Assembly (NCBI GenBank): GCA_024349765.1
Contig: AP026073.1
Coordinates: forward strand, 2,976,001 to 3,040,000
Direction of reading: 5' to 3'
DNA length: 64,000 bases
From: Streptomyces nigrescens
Lineage (GTDB): Bacteria > Actinomycetota > Actinomycetes > Streptomycetales > Streptomycetaceae
Every line of letters begins with the position of its first letter. Positions within the stretch are counted from its first letter, which is position 1. The notes beneath the pieces were generated by a model that had not been told where the DNA came from, searched no databases, and saw only the letters and a list, made by a program, of their open reading frames with translations. A program made the position numbers and the translations under genes. Below, one piece after another: positions 49,598-57,716 of this stretch.

Positions 49598-50875
49598 ATG
49601 CGCGTCATGGAGGATGCGGGCCGGGCCCGCCGGGTACGGCTGCTCACCCCGCTCGCCCACCGCGACTTCCGGGTCCTGTGGATCGGGATGAGCATCTCGC
49701 TGGTGGGCGACGGGGTGCTGCTCGTCGCCCTGGCCTGGCAGGTCTACACGCTGTCCGGCTCACCCGGCGCGATGTCCGCGGTCGGCGTCGCACGGGCCGT
49801 GCCGCAGGTCGCCCTGGTGCTGCTCGGCGGAGTGGTCAGCGACCGCTTCGACCGCCGGCGCACCATGCTGATCAGCGACCTCGTCCGCTTCTTCTGCCTG
49901 CTCACGCTGGCCGCCCTGGCCCTCGGCGACGCCCTGGAGCTGTGGCAGCTGATCGTCGTGGTCATGGTGTACGGCGGCGCCGCCGGATTCTTCCCCCCGG
50001 CCTACGACGCCGTCGTGCCGACCCTCGTCCTGAAGTCCGAACTCGTCCAGGCCAACGCCCTCGACCAGTTCGTCCGCCCGGCCGCCGTCCAGATCGGCGG
50101 CACCGCGCTGGGCGGCATCCTGGTCGCCGCCATCGGCACCGGCGGGGCGTTCGCGTTCGACGCGCTCACCTTCGCCGTGTCCGTCGGCTGCCTGCTGTGC
50201 ATCCGCCCCAAGCCGCCACCGGCCGGCGACCGGGGATCGCTCTGGGCCGACCTGCTCAGCGGTCTGGCGTACGTCCGCGCCAACAGCTGGCTCTGGGCCA
50301 CCTTCGTCTCCGCCACCTTCGCCTACCTGCTCTTCCTCGGCCCGGCCGAGGTGCTGCTGCCCTACCTGATCAAGAACGGACTGCACGGTTCCGCCGCGGA
50401 CCTGGGCGTGGTGCTCACCTCCGGCGGGCTGGCGTCCGTGCTGGTCGCCCTGGCCGTCGGCCAGACCGGGGTGCCGAGCAGGTTCATCACCTTCGTGTAC
50501 GTCTCCTGGACGCTGGCCACGCTCGCCGTCGCCGGGTACGGCCTGGCCACCCACTCCTGGCAGCTGGCGATCGCCTGCGCCGCCGTCAACGGCTTCGAGA
50601 CCGCCGGCCTGGTCGCCTGGGCCACCGCGAAGCAGCGGCTCGTACCGGGTGCCCTGCTCGGCCGGGTCTCCAGCGTCGAATGGTTCGTGTCGATCTCCCT
50701 GCTGCCGCTGTCCTACGCCCTGGCCGCGCCGGTCGCGGCCGCCGCCGGCGTCCGGGCGACCCTCATCGGCGCCGGCGTCCTCGGGGCCGTCGTCACCTTG
50801 GTCTTCCTCTACGTGCCGGGCGTACGCTCGGTGGACCGGGGCAGTGCGCCCCGCACCGCGAAAGAGGGCACATGA
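49598..50875 (+). CDS. MFS transporter (enterobactin exporter-like subgroup)
   Basis: Encodes 425 residues with about 12 membrane helices. LTPLAHRDFRVLWIGMSISL and the cytoplasmic loop GGVVSDRFDRRRTMLISDLV between helices 2 and 3 are typical of MFS exporters of the MFS_3/EntS branch. It starts directly after the alpha-oxoamine synthase stop and its own stop overlaps the methyltransferase ATG. The likely role is export of the product of the flanking enzymes, or self-protection. Confidence 0.9.
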   Translation: MRVMEDAGRARRVRLLTPLAHRDFRVLWIGMSISLVGDGVLLVALAWQVYTLSGSPGAMSAVGVARAVPQVALVLLGGVVSDRFDRRRTMLISDLVRFFCLLTLAALALGDALELWQLIVVVMVYGGAAGFFPPAYDAVVPTLVLKSELVQANALDQFVRPAAVQIGGTALGGILVAAIGTGGAFAFDALTFAVSVGCLLCIRPKPPPAGDRGSLWADLLSGLAYVRANSWLWATFVSATFAYLLFLGPAEVLLPYLIKNGLHGSAADLGVVLTSGGLASVLVALAVGQTGVPSRFITFVYVSWTLATLAVAGYGLATHSWQLAIACAAVNGFETAGLVAWATAKQRLVPGALLGRVSSVEWFVSISLLPLSYALAAPVAAAAGVRATLIGAGVLGAVVTLVFLYVPGVRSVDRGSAPRTAKEGT

Positions 50876-51672
50876 AAGAGCCCGCCGAGCGCCCGCCGGG
50901 TCCGGTCCGCAACGACGACGCCGACTGGGACCACTGGCCGGTTCTGGACTACCTCGCGGAGAACTACCGCGAGATCCACCCCTGCGACGCCGCCGTCATC
51001 CGGCACCACTCCGCCTTCTACCGCCGGTTCGCGCCCGGCAGCATCGCCCGGTCGCTGGAATTCGGCGCGGGCCCCAACCTCTACCCGCTGATGCTGGCCG
51101 GCGCCGCCAGCCGGCGGGTGGACGCGGTCGAGCGGAGCGCGGCCAACGTCGCCTACCTGACCGGCCAGCTCAGCCACGGCCCCGACGAGAGCTGGCAGGC
51201 GTTCTACGCCTTCTGCCGCGAGCTGGACCCCGCACTGCCCCCGACCGCCACCCAGGCCCTGGCCCGCGTCCACGTGCTGCACGACGACGTCCGGACCCTG
51301 CCGGCCGGCACCTACGAGCTGGCGTCGATGAACTTCGTGGCCGAGAGCATCACCGAGGACTTCGAGGAATTCGCGCAGCTCTGCCGCATCTACATCGCCA
51401 CGGTGCGCCCGGGCGGCCTCCTCGTCGCCTCCTTCATGGAGAACATGCCGACCTACCGCATCGGCACCGCCCCCGCATGGCCCGGCTGCCCGGTCGACGC
51501 CACCGTCCTCCGCGAGGTCTTCGGCCCGTACACCGACGATCTGGTCCTCACCCATGTGGGCCCCGACCCGACCCGCCCCGACTACGGCGACACCGGCATG
51601 GTGCTGCTCCGCGCCCGCACCCTCGGACCGGACGGAAAAGCGGCGGCGGGCCGGCGGGACGACCGGGCATAA
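50872..51672 (+). CDS. NNMT/PNMT/TEMT-like SAM-dependent methyltransferase
   Basis: Encodes 266 residues. RSLEFGAGPNLYPLMLAGAA is the SAM site; the GxGPxxYxLL form, the upstream REIHPCDAAVIRHHSAFYR and the later VRPGGLLVASFMENMPTYRIG resemble the nicotinamide / phenylethanolamine / thioether N- or S-methyltransferase family (PF01234). This would suit methylation of an amine, such as the amino group left by an alpha-oxoamine synthase. ATG 50872 overlaps the MFS stop (ATGA). Confidence 0.8.
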   Translation: MKEPAERPPGPVRNDDADWDHWPVLDYLAENYREIHPCDAAVIRHHSAFYRRFAPGSIARSLEFGAGPNLYPLMLAGAASRRVDAVERSAANVAYLTGQLSHGPDESWQAFYAFCRELDPALPPTATQALARVHVLHDDVRTLPAGTYELASMNFVAESITEDFEEFAQLCRIYIATVRPGGLLVASFMENMPTYRIGTAPAWPGCPVDATVLREVFGPYTDDLVLTHVGPDPTRPDYGDTGMVLLRARTLGPDGKAAAGRRDDRA

Positions 51673-51710
51673 TCGGTCAACTGTCCCTATCTCCGCCCTG
51701 GGAGCCCGCC

Positions 51711-52466
51711 ACGTCCGCCGAGCCGCCCGCGCCGTCCTCTCCACCGCGCCCGCTGACCTGGGACGAACTCGACCCGCAGCGCCATCCGTTCCCCTTCGAC
51801 GCGGCGGAAGAGGCCACCGTCACCGCCCTGATCAAGGAGTACGTCCCGCCCGTGCTGTCCGGCATGTCCGGCTGGTGGCAGGGGGAGCGCTGGTGCGAGC
51901 GCCACATCGACCGGATCTTCCTGGAGCGCTACGGTCCGTGGGCCCGGCACTGGAACTGGACCGTCGGCGAGGCCGGGGGAGTGGTCGGCAGCTGGTGCTG
52001 CGGTCCCGCCTCGGTGAGCACGCCCGACGAGACCGCCCGCCGGGCCGTCGCCGCCCTCCTGGAATGGCGGGACTGGCTGGAGGAACTCGCCGTCCGCTTC
52101 GGCGAGTTGGCGCCACCCGCGAAGGCGGCCCCGGAGGAGCGCAGCTGGCACCTGGAGCGGGCGGCGGTCCGCCTGGTCACCCTCGTGCTCGACCGCACCG
52201 GCGCGGAGAGCGGCTGGTACGGCCAGTGCCGGCTGGCGCTGGAGTGGTTCCTGACCTCGACCGGCATGGACCGGGCGGCGGCCGACGCGGCGGTGGAGGC
52301 CGCCATCGGCGGGCGGTTCCGGAGCTGGGCCGCGCCCGGCCCGATGCTCATCGACTCGGTCGGCGAGGACCTGGCCGTCGGCCTGACCGGCCGTCAGCCC
52401 TACCGCGACCACCGGGAACACGCCCACCTGGAGGAGTTCCATGACCGCCGGCACACCCGCCACTGA
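51711..52466 (+). CDS. Unknown protein upstream of Fic, apparent ACG start
   Basis: A coding frame of 251 residues ends at TGA 52464-52466. Its natural beginning is TSAEPPAPSSPPRPLTWDEL, preceded by GGGAG at correct spacing, but the first codon is ACG at 51711; no ATG, GTG or TTG lies nearby in frame, the next being GTG in PPVLSG and ATG in SGMSGWWQ about 50 residues in. It either uses ACG, starts later, or is silenced. The sequence (WWQGERWCERHIDRIFLERY, then WNWTVGEAGGVVGSWCCGP, EWRDWLEELAVRFGEL) is Trp-rich and soluble; no known family. It overlaps the fic gene by 26 bp, so it is likely its functional partner. Confidence 0.65.
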   Translation, partial: TSAEPPAPSSPPRPLTWDELDPQRHPFPFDAAEEATVTALIKEYVPPVLSGMSGWWQGERWCERHIDRIFLERYGPWARHWNWTVGEAGGVVGSWCCGPASVSTPDETARRAVAALLEWRDWLEELAVRFGELAPPAKAAPEERSWHLERAAVRLVTLVLDRTGAESGWYGQCRLALEWFLTSTGMDRAAADAAVEAAIGGRFRSWAAPGPMLIDSVGEDLAVGLTGRQPYRDHREHAHLEEFHDRRHTRH

Positions 52467-53172
52467 CGCGGAGCCGGCCGCCACCGCCGGCGATGCGACG
52501 GCCGCCTGGCGCCGGACCAGGGCGCGGGTGGACTGGGCGCACACCGGCGCCTACGAGGGCACCGGCCCGGTCGTCCCGGCCACGGACGGCTTCACCGCCT
52601 GGTGCGAGGGTCCGGTCCGCCGCCGCGACCCGGTCCGCGCCGAGCGGCTGCGGTCCGCCTACACGCTGGCCCGCGCGGACGCGGCGAGCCGCGCCCCGTT
52701 CACCTTCGGCCTGCTGGCCGGCTGGCAGCGCCTGGTCCTCGGCACCGCCGACGCACCGTTCCGGACCGGCGACGCGCACGCGAAGAACGGCCGCGAACGC
52801 TATCCGCTGACCCCGCACACCCGCGCGGACCTCGCCCGCTGCCTGCGCGACAGCGACGAGCCGGGCCTGCCGCTGCCCGCCCGCGCCGCCCGGACCTACC
52901 TCGACGTGGCCTTCCACCACCCCTTCCCCGACGGCAACGGCCGGGCCGCCCTGCTCGCCCTCACCTTCGTCCTGGCCCGCGACGGCGTCGTCCTGGACGA
53001 AGTGGGCCCCCTCCAGACCACCCGCTACGCCGACGACCCCGACGGCGCGGCCGACCTCGCCGTACTGGTGGGGATCCTGGCGCGGGCGACCGTGCGCCGC
53101 GCGGCCCGCCCCCGGCCACGGCCCGACAGCCACCGCGCCCCCACGAAGACCGCCGCGGTGAGCACCAGATAA
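52441..53172 (+). CDS. Fic family protein with variant active site
   Basis: Encodes 243 residues. The Fic core motif appears as HHPFPDGNGRAALL near residue 160: the catalytic His, the acidic residue and GNGR are present, but the second Arg of the canonical HPFx(D/E)GNGRxxR is Leu. Fic enzymes transfer AMP, other NMPs or phosphate to protein hydroxyls. No S/TxxxE(G/N) inhibitory motif is obvious at either end. ATG 52441 follows GGAGGAG and overlaps the preceding gene; the pair recalls a toxin/modulator unit. Its 3' end overlaps the convergent CPBP gene by 148 bp. Confidence 0.85.
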   Translation: MTAGTPATDAEPAATAGDATAAWRRTRARVDWAHTGAYEGTGPVVPATDGFTAWCEGPVRRRDPVRAERLRSAYTLARADAASRAPFTFGLLAGWQRLVLGTADAPFRTGDAHAKNGRERYPLTPHTRADLARCLRDSDEPGLPLPARAARTYLDVAFHHPFPDGNGRAALLALTFVLARDGVVLDEVGPLQTTRYADDPDGAADLAVLVGILARATVRRAARPRPRPDSHRAPTKTAAVSTR

Positions 53173-54041
53173 CCCAGCTCCAGGACCGCGGCATGCGCCG
53201 GGGCGACGCTCGCCGACCAGCCCGCCGCGCGCTCGCGCCCCTCGAACACGACCCGGTTGACGCTCAGGAACGCCAGATGCGTACCGATCCCCGCCCACAG
53301 CGGCGCGCGGCCCGGCACGTTCCGGGCCGCCACCAGGGTCAGCCCGAACACCGTGAGCAGCACCAGATACGCCCACGGGTCCTGGCCGGCCGGAGTCGGG
53401 CCCACCGGCGGCGGGTTCCCGCCCACCACACGGGCCGTACCGGCCTGCACCACCGTGGACGCCGCCGGCACCAGCAGGAAGACCACCGTCGTCCCCAGCG
53501 CCGACACCACCCCGCCGAACCGGTCACGCAGCGCCGTCCAGGCATGCCCGCGCAGCGTCGTCTCCTCCGGCAGGGCCTCCAGCAGCAGCGCCACCAGCGC
53601 ATTGCCCGTGAGGAACGCCCCGAGCGCCGCCGCGTCGAGCCCGGACCACCGCACCCACCCGGCCGCCGTGCCCGCCCCGAGCACCAGGCCGGCACACGAC
53701 ACCGTGACGGCCAGCCCGCCCAGGAAGGCCCGTACCGCCGCGGCCGGCGGCCCCGCCCCCAGCCGGCCGCACCCGGCCCACCGCCCGGCCGACCGCAAAG
53801 CCCGTACGCCGCCCACGGCCAGCACACTCACCAGTACGGCGGGCAGCAACTGCCGCACCCAGCCGTCCACTTCGAGCACCTGGCCCAGCAGCTCACCCAG
53901 CGCATTGCCCGCCCCCAGCGCGACCGCCATCACCGCCCCGCCCAGCAGGGCCCGTCCCCACGCGCCCCACCCGGACCCCGCCGGGCGCGCCCCCGCGGCC
54001 CCGCTCCCCCTGCTGTCGGTCTCCTCCGAAACCCTGGCCAT
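53025..54041 (-). CDS. CPBP family intramembrane protease
   Basis: Encodes 338 residues with about eight membrane helices. The CPBP/Abi motif EExxxR is present in ALPEETTLRGHAW, and the second motif region is GIGTHLAFLSVNRVVFEG with His. Members are intramembrane glutamic-type proteases (Rce1 relatives) used for prenyl-protein processing, bacteriocin immunity or signalling. ATG 54041 has GGAAGGGAG further upstream. The last about 50 residues are Arg/Ala-rich and lie antisense to the fic gene end. Confidence 0.85.
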   Translation of the reverse strand: MARVSEETDSRGSGAAGARPAGSGWGAWGRALLGGAVMAVALGAGNALGELLGQVLEVDGWVRQLLPAVLVSVLAVGGVRALRSAGRWAGCGRLGAGPPAAAVRAFLGGLAVTVSCAGLVLGAGTAAGWVRWSGLDAAALGAFLTGNALVALLLEALPEETTLRGHAWTALRDRFGGVVSALGTTVVFLLVPAASTVVQAGTARVVGGNPPPVGPTPAGQDPWAYLVLLTVFGLTLVAARNVPGRAPLWAGIGTHLAFLSVNRVVFEGRERAAGWSASVAPAHAAVLELGYLVLTAAVFVGARWLSGRGRGRAARRTVARARIPTSTARSAAPSGSSA

Positions 54042-54277
54042 CGCCCTCGCGCTCCCTTCCTGCCGGCGGGTGTCTACGGGACGTACGGATGCCCGCGCCC
54101 CCGGCGAAGAAGCGGCACTCATGCGCACGTCCCGCGAACGCCCGGGCAAACCCTCCTGCGGGACGAGCCGGCGCCGGCGGGAGCTACATCCCTCGGCGGT
54201 CACCCGTGGCGCGGCGGTCGTAAGCCGTCCGCAGGAGCCGCCGGAAGAGGGCGGCGACGGAGCCGGGTGGCGGCGGG

Positions 54278-56323
54278 TCAGGCGACCTTGGCGCAGATCA
54301 TCGTCCGGCCGTCGTAGACGTTCCAGGAGTAGCGGTAGTGGCCGGGATCGGGCGGGCAGGCGCCGGTGCCCGCCGAGGCCGACAGGACGGCGGTGATCTG
54401 CATGATGTAGTTGAACGCCGCGGGCACCTTGTCGGCGTTGCAGTTCCACAGGGTGAGGAGGTTCGCGCCGCCGGGCCGGTTGCCGCTGGCCTTGGCGAGG
54501 AAGCACTGGCCGTTGCGGAACTGCCGCTCCACACACAGGTTGACGGTGGAGTAGTCCTCGGCGGAGTGCCACCAGCCGCCGCGCCCGCCGCCGGACGGGC
54601 AGGCTCCCGAGCCGGCGACGCGGGCCACCCGCAGATACGCGTTGGCCGCACCGCAGTTGACCCGCAGCGGCGCCGTCCGGCTCCAGCTCCCGTAGCCGTC
54701 CTGATAGGCGTCCAGGCAGTCACCGGCCCGCACGGCCGCGAAGGCCTGGTCGACCGGGCTGGGCGTGCGGGTCGAGGCGATGGGTGTGGGCACGCCCCCG
54801 CTCCCGCCGCTCGTGGACGTCCCGCCGGACGTCCCGCTCGACGAGCTCCCCGACGAGCTCCCCGAGGAACTGCTCGATGTGCCGCTCGACGTCCCGCTCG
54901 TCAGCCCGGAGCTGAGCCCGCTCCCGCCGCTGGTGTACGTCCCGCTCGACGAGCTCCCCGAGGCGCTGCTGGACGAACCGGACGACGAACCGGACGACGA
55001 CCCTGCGGTGTCGGCGGCCTTCCAGGGCTGCCAGATGAACACCGTGAACGCGATGAGGGCGAGCACCAGCCAGCCGCACCCGCCGGACGAGGAACTGCTG
55101 CCGGAAGAGTTGCCGCCGGAGGTGGTCGCCGGCTTCGGCGTCGTCTTCGCCGCGGGCTTCGGCGAGGGCGTCGAGGCGGGTTTCGGCTTGGGCTCGGGCT
55201 TCGCCTGTACGGGCCTGGGCCTGGGCTGGGGCGTCGGTTCGGGCTTCTGCGGTGCCGGTTTCGGCTGGGGCTTCGGCTTCGGCGTCGGCTTGGGCTTCGG
55301 CTTCGGCGCGGCGGCGCGCTCGCGCTCCCGCTGTTCGGTGTAGACCCGGGTGGGCCCCGGCGGCGGCACCGCGCGCGTGCGCGCGTCGAGGGTGCGGTCC
55401 TCGGCACCGCCCGCCGCGCGCAGTGCCCGCCCCTGTGCCTCGTACTCCTGGATCAGCGCGGTCCACCGCGGCGGCAGCCAGCGTTCGGCGCGGCGCGAGG
55501 TCGGTACCCGCTCCAGCCCTTCCTGGAACTCCCGCAGGACGTCGGCGGGCCGCGGCCGCTCGCCCGGATCGATGGCCAGACACGGGCGGATCAGCGAGCC
55601 CAGTTCCTTGGGCAGCCCGGTGAGATCGAGGTCGCCGCGCTGGACGACGGCCAGCAGCCGGATCATGTCGCCGGTCTCCGGGTACGGCGGGCGGCCGACG
55701 GCGAGATGGAACAGGGTCGCGCCGAGCGAGTAGACGTCGGAGGCCGCGGTGGAGGGCTCGGCGCGCGCCTGCTCGGGCGAGGTGAAGGCGATGGTGCCCA
55801 GCGTCAGCGAGGTGCGGGTGAGGTCGTAGGCGTGCGAGATGCCGAAGTCGATGAGGCGCGGGCCGGACAGCGGCAGCAGGATGTTCTGCGGTTTGACGTC
55901 CCGGTGCACGATGCCCTCGTCGTGCAGGGTGACCAGGGCCTGGGCCGTGCCCGCGGCGATCCAGCGCACGGCCGTACCGGGCAGCCGTCCCGCGTGGCGG
56001 ACGAGTTCGGCCAGCGACGGCGCCGGTATGTACTCGATCGCCATCCACGGCTGCTCGGCGTCCGGGTCGGCGTCGAGCACCCGCGCCGTGTGGGGGCTCT
56101 CGATCCGCCGGGCCAGCGCCACCTCGCGGGCGAAGCGCCGTCGGTCGGTGTCGTTGACCGCGCCCTCGGCGAGCAGCGTCTTGACGGCGACGAGTGATCC
56201 GTCGGCCGTGGACCGCCCCAGATAGATCCGCCCCATGCCGCCCGCACCGAGCCGCCCCAGCAGCCGGTAGTCGCCGAGCCGCTGTGGGTCGTCGCCGAGC
56301 GGCCTGATTCCGATACCGGTCAT
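54278..56323 (-). CDS. Serine/threonine protein kinase with extracellular Cys domain
   Basis: Encodes 681 residues. Kinase domain residues about 18-275: GRLGAGGMGRIYLG, VAVKTLL, IVHRDVKPQNILL, LIDFGIS, SPEQA. Then a Lys/Pro repeat linker (KPKPKPTPKPKPQPKPAP, residues about 345-410), one membrane helix (WLVLALIAFTVFIWQPW), a Ser/Gly/Thr low-complexity stretch of about 100 residues and a C-terminal domain of about 165 residues with eight cysteines (AGDCLDAYQDG, NLCVERQF, GACPPDPGHY). PASTA repeats are absent. This is a Pkn-type sensor kinase; the ligand is unknown. Confidence 0.93.
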   Translation of the reverse strand: MTGIGIRPLGDDPQRLGDYRLLGRLGAGGMGRIYLGRSTADGSLVAVKTLLAEGAVNDTDRRRFAREVALARRIESPHTARVLDADPDAEQPWMAIEYIPAPSLAELVRHAGRLPGTAVRWIAAGTAQALVTLHDEGIVHRDVKPQNILLPLSGPRLIDFGISHAYDLTRTSLTLGTIAFTSPEQARAEPSTAASDVYSLGATLFHLAVGRPPYPETGDMIRLLAVVQRGDLDLTGLPKELGSLIRPCLAIDPGERPRPADVLREFQEGLERVPTSRRAERWLPPRWTALIQEYEAQGRALRAAGGAEDRTLDARTRAVPPPGPTRVYTEQRERERAAAPKPKPKPTPKPKPQPKPAPQKPEPTPQPRPRPVQAKPEPKPKPASTPSPKPAAKTTPKPATTSGGNSSGSSSSSGGCGWLVLALIAFTVFIWQPWKAADTAGSSSGSSSGSSSSASGSSSSGTYTSGGSGLSSGLTSGTSSGTSSSSSGSSSGSSSSGTSGGTSTSGGSGGVPTPIASTRTPSPVDQAFAAVRAGDCLDAYQDGYGSWSRTAPLRVNCGAANAYLRVARVAGSGACPSGGGRGGWWHSAEDYSTVNLCVERQFRNGQCFLAKASGNRPGGANLLTLWNCNADKVPAAFNYIMQITAVLSASAGTGACPPDPGHYRYSWNVYDGRTMICAKVA

Positions 56324-56626
56324 GCCGTGCCCCCTGGTCCCCCTGCCATAGCACCGGTCAAACACTGCCATGCCGGAGGGAGTTGAGGAAGGCGAAACCG
56401 CCTCGACCAGTGGCCGGGATGCCCGGCACGGGGACCCGCGCCACGCCGACCGATCGGCCGCGACCGTATGACGTCCTCGGCACCGACGTCGACGCCGTCC
56501 ACGACGACCTGGGCGGCAACCGTGCTCTCCCGTGATCGTTGTGCTCACCGGCACCGCCGACCGCCCACCGGGTACGCGGCCGGCGCCGCCGACGCCCCTG
56601 ATTCCCGGCGCGAGGAGACAGTCCCG

Positions 56627-57538
56627 ATGGCCCCTGCCCAGCACGACGGCGGTTCCGGTTCGCCCGCACGGATGACCCGTTTCGACGACCTCTACGACCA
56701 GCCGGACCCGCGCGCGTACTTCCGTGTGCTGGGCGCGCTGGACTACCAGACGCCGCAGCACGCCCAGGGCGTCTTCCGCCGTCTCCTGCGCGCGGCCGTC
56801 GCCGCCGCCCCGGCGGACCGCGCCACCGGCGAGCGGCCCGGCACCGTCCTGGACCTCTGCTGCTCGTACGGCATCAACGCCGCCCTGCTCAACCACGACG
56901 TGACCCTGGCGGAGCTCGCGGCCCACTACACCTCGGCGGAGGCCGCCGGCCTGAGCACCGCCGAGCTGATCGCGCGGGACCGGCGGTTCTACGCCGCGCG
57001 CCGCCGCCCCGACGCGGTGCCCGTCGTCGGCATCGACATCGCCGCACCGGCCCTCGGGTACGCCCGCGCGGCCGGTCTGCTGGACGCGGCGTTCGCCGAG
57101 AACCTCGAAACCGCCGCGCCCGGCCCCGCGCTGCGCCAGGCCCTCCGCGGCCTGCGGCTGATCACGGTGACCGGCGGCGCGAGCTTCCTGTCCGCCCGTA
57201 CCTTCCGCTCGCTGCTGGCGGAGGACGCGGCGCGGGAGGGCGGCCGGGACCTGCCGTGGGTGGCGGCCTTCGTCCTGCGCACCGGCTCCTACCGGCCGAT
57301 CGCCGACGGCCTGGCCCGGCTCGGCCTGACCACCGAGAAGGACCAGACCCGGACCTATCCGCAACGCCGGTTCACCGACGCCGACGAGCAGAAGTACGCC
57401 TTCGCCGCGGTGACCGCGGCCGGTGACGACCCGTCAGGAAAGGAGTCCCTCGGCTACTTCCACACGGCCCTGTACGTCTCCCGGCCCGCCGCTCAGGCCG
57501 CCGCCCGGCCGCTGAGCACCCTGTTGCCCGCCCCGTGA
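56627..57538 (+). CDS. Class I SAM-dependent methyltransferase-like protein
   Basis: Encodes 303 residues. VLDLCCSYGINAALLNHDVT is in the place of the SAM motif but lacks the GxGxG glycine pattern; VVGIDIAAPALGYARAAGLL follows as the acidic strand-2 region. The C-terminal YPQRRFTDADEQKYAFAAVT is distinctive. Streptomyces relatives are annotated as class I methyltransferases; activity unproven. ATG 56627 with GAGGAGACAG. Divergent from the kinase over a 303-bp spacer, in which I see no repeat or further gene. Confidence 0.75.
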   Translation: MAPAQHDGGSGSPARMTRFDDLYDQPDPRAYFRVLGALDYQTPQHAQGVFRRLLRAAVAAAPADRATGERPGTVLDLCCSYGINAALLNHDVTLAELAAHYTSAEAAGLSTAELIARDRRFYAARRRPDAVPVVGIDIAAPALGYARAAGLLDAAFAENLETAAPGPALRQALRGLRLITVTGGASFLSARTFRSLLAEDAAREGGRDLPWVAAFVLRTGSYRPIADGLARLGLTTEKDQTRTYPQRRFTDADEQKYAFAAVTAAGDDPSGKESLGYFHTALYVSRPAAQAAARPLSTLLPAP

Positions 57539-57595
57539 CCGTACATCTCATGAATCAGTGGCCGCGCACCGCGCTCGTTTCATGTTCAATCCATT

Positions 57596-57612
57596 GACCC
57601 CGTGTCGGGGTC
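57596..57612. terminator. Small hairpin after the methyltransferase-like gene
   Basis: GACCCCG (57596-57602) and CGGGGTC (57606-57612) are perfectly complementary with a TGT loop, 58 bp past the stop and 105 bp before the GH3 start. It may be a terminator or an operator for the glucosidase gene. Confidence 0.4.
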
Positions 57613-57716
57613 TCGCTTAACTGCCGTACGACATCAGCGAGTTGATATGCCGTCAGTGACTTGAAGCGCCACGCCGGCACATGTCGGCGGCGTGCCCACG
57701 CAGTGAGGAGTCGCCG

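Noticed and set aside
45013-51672. A 2219-codon plus-strand frame covering several genes
   Set aside because: Only its end (methyltransferase at 50872-51672) is real; the earlier part is Arg/Pro-rich shadow of the GGDEF-EAL, synthase and MFS genes.
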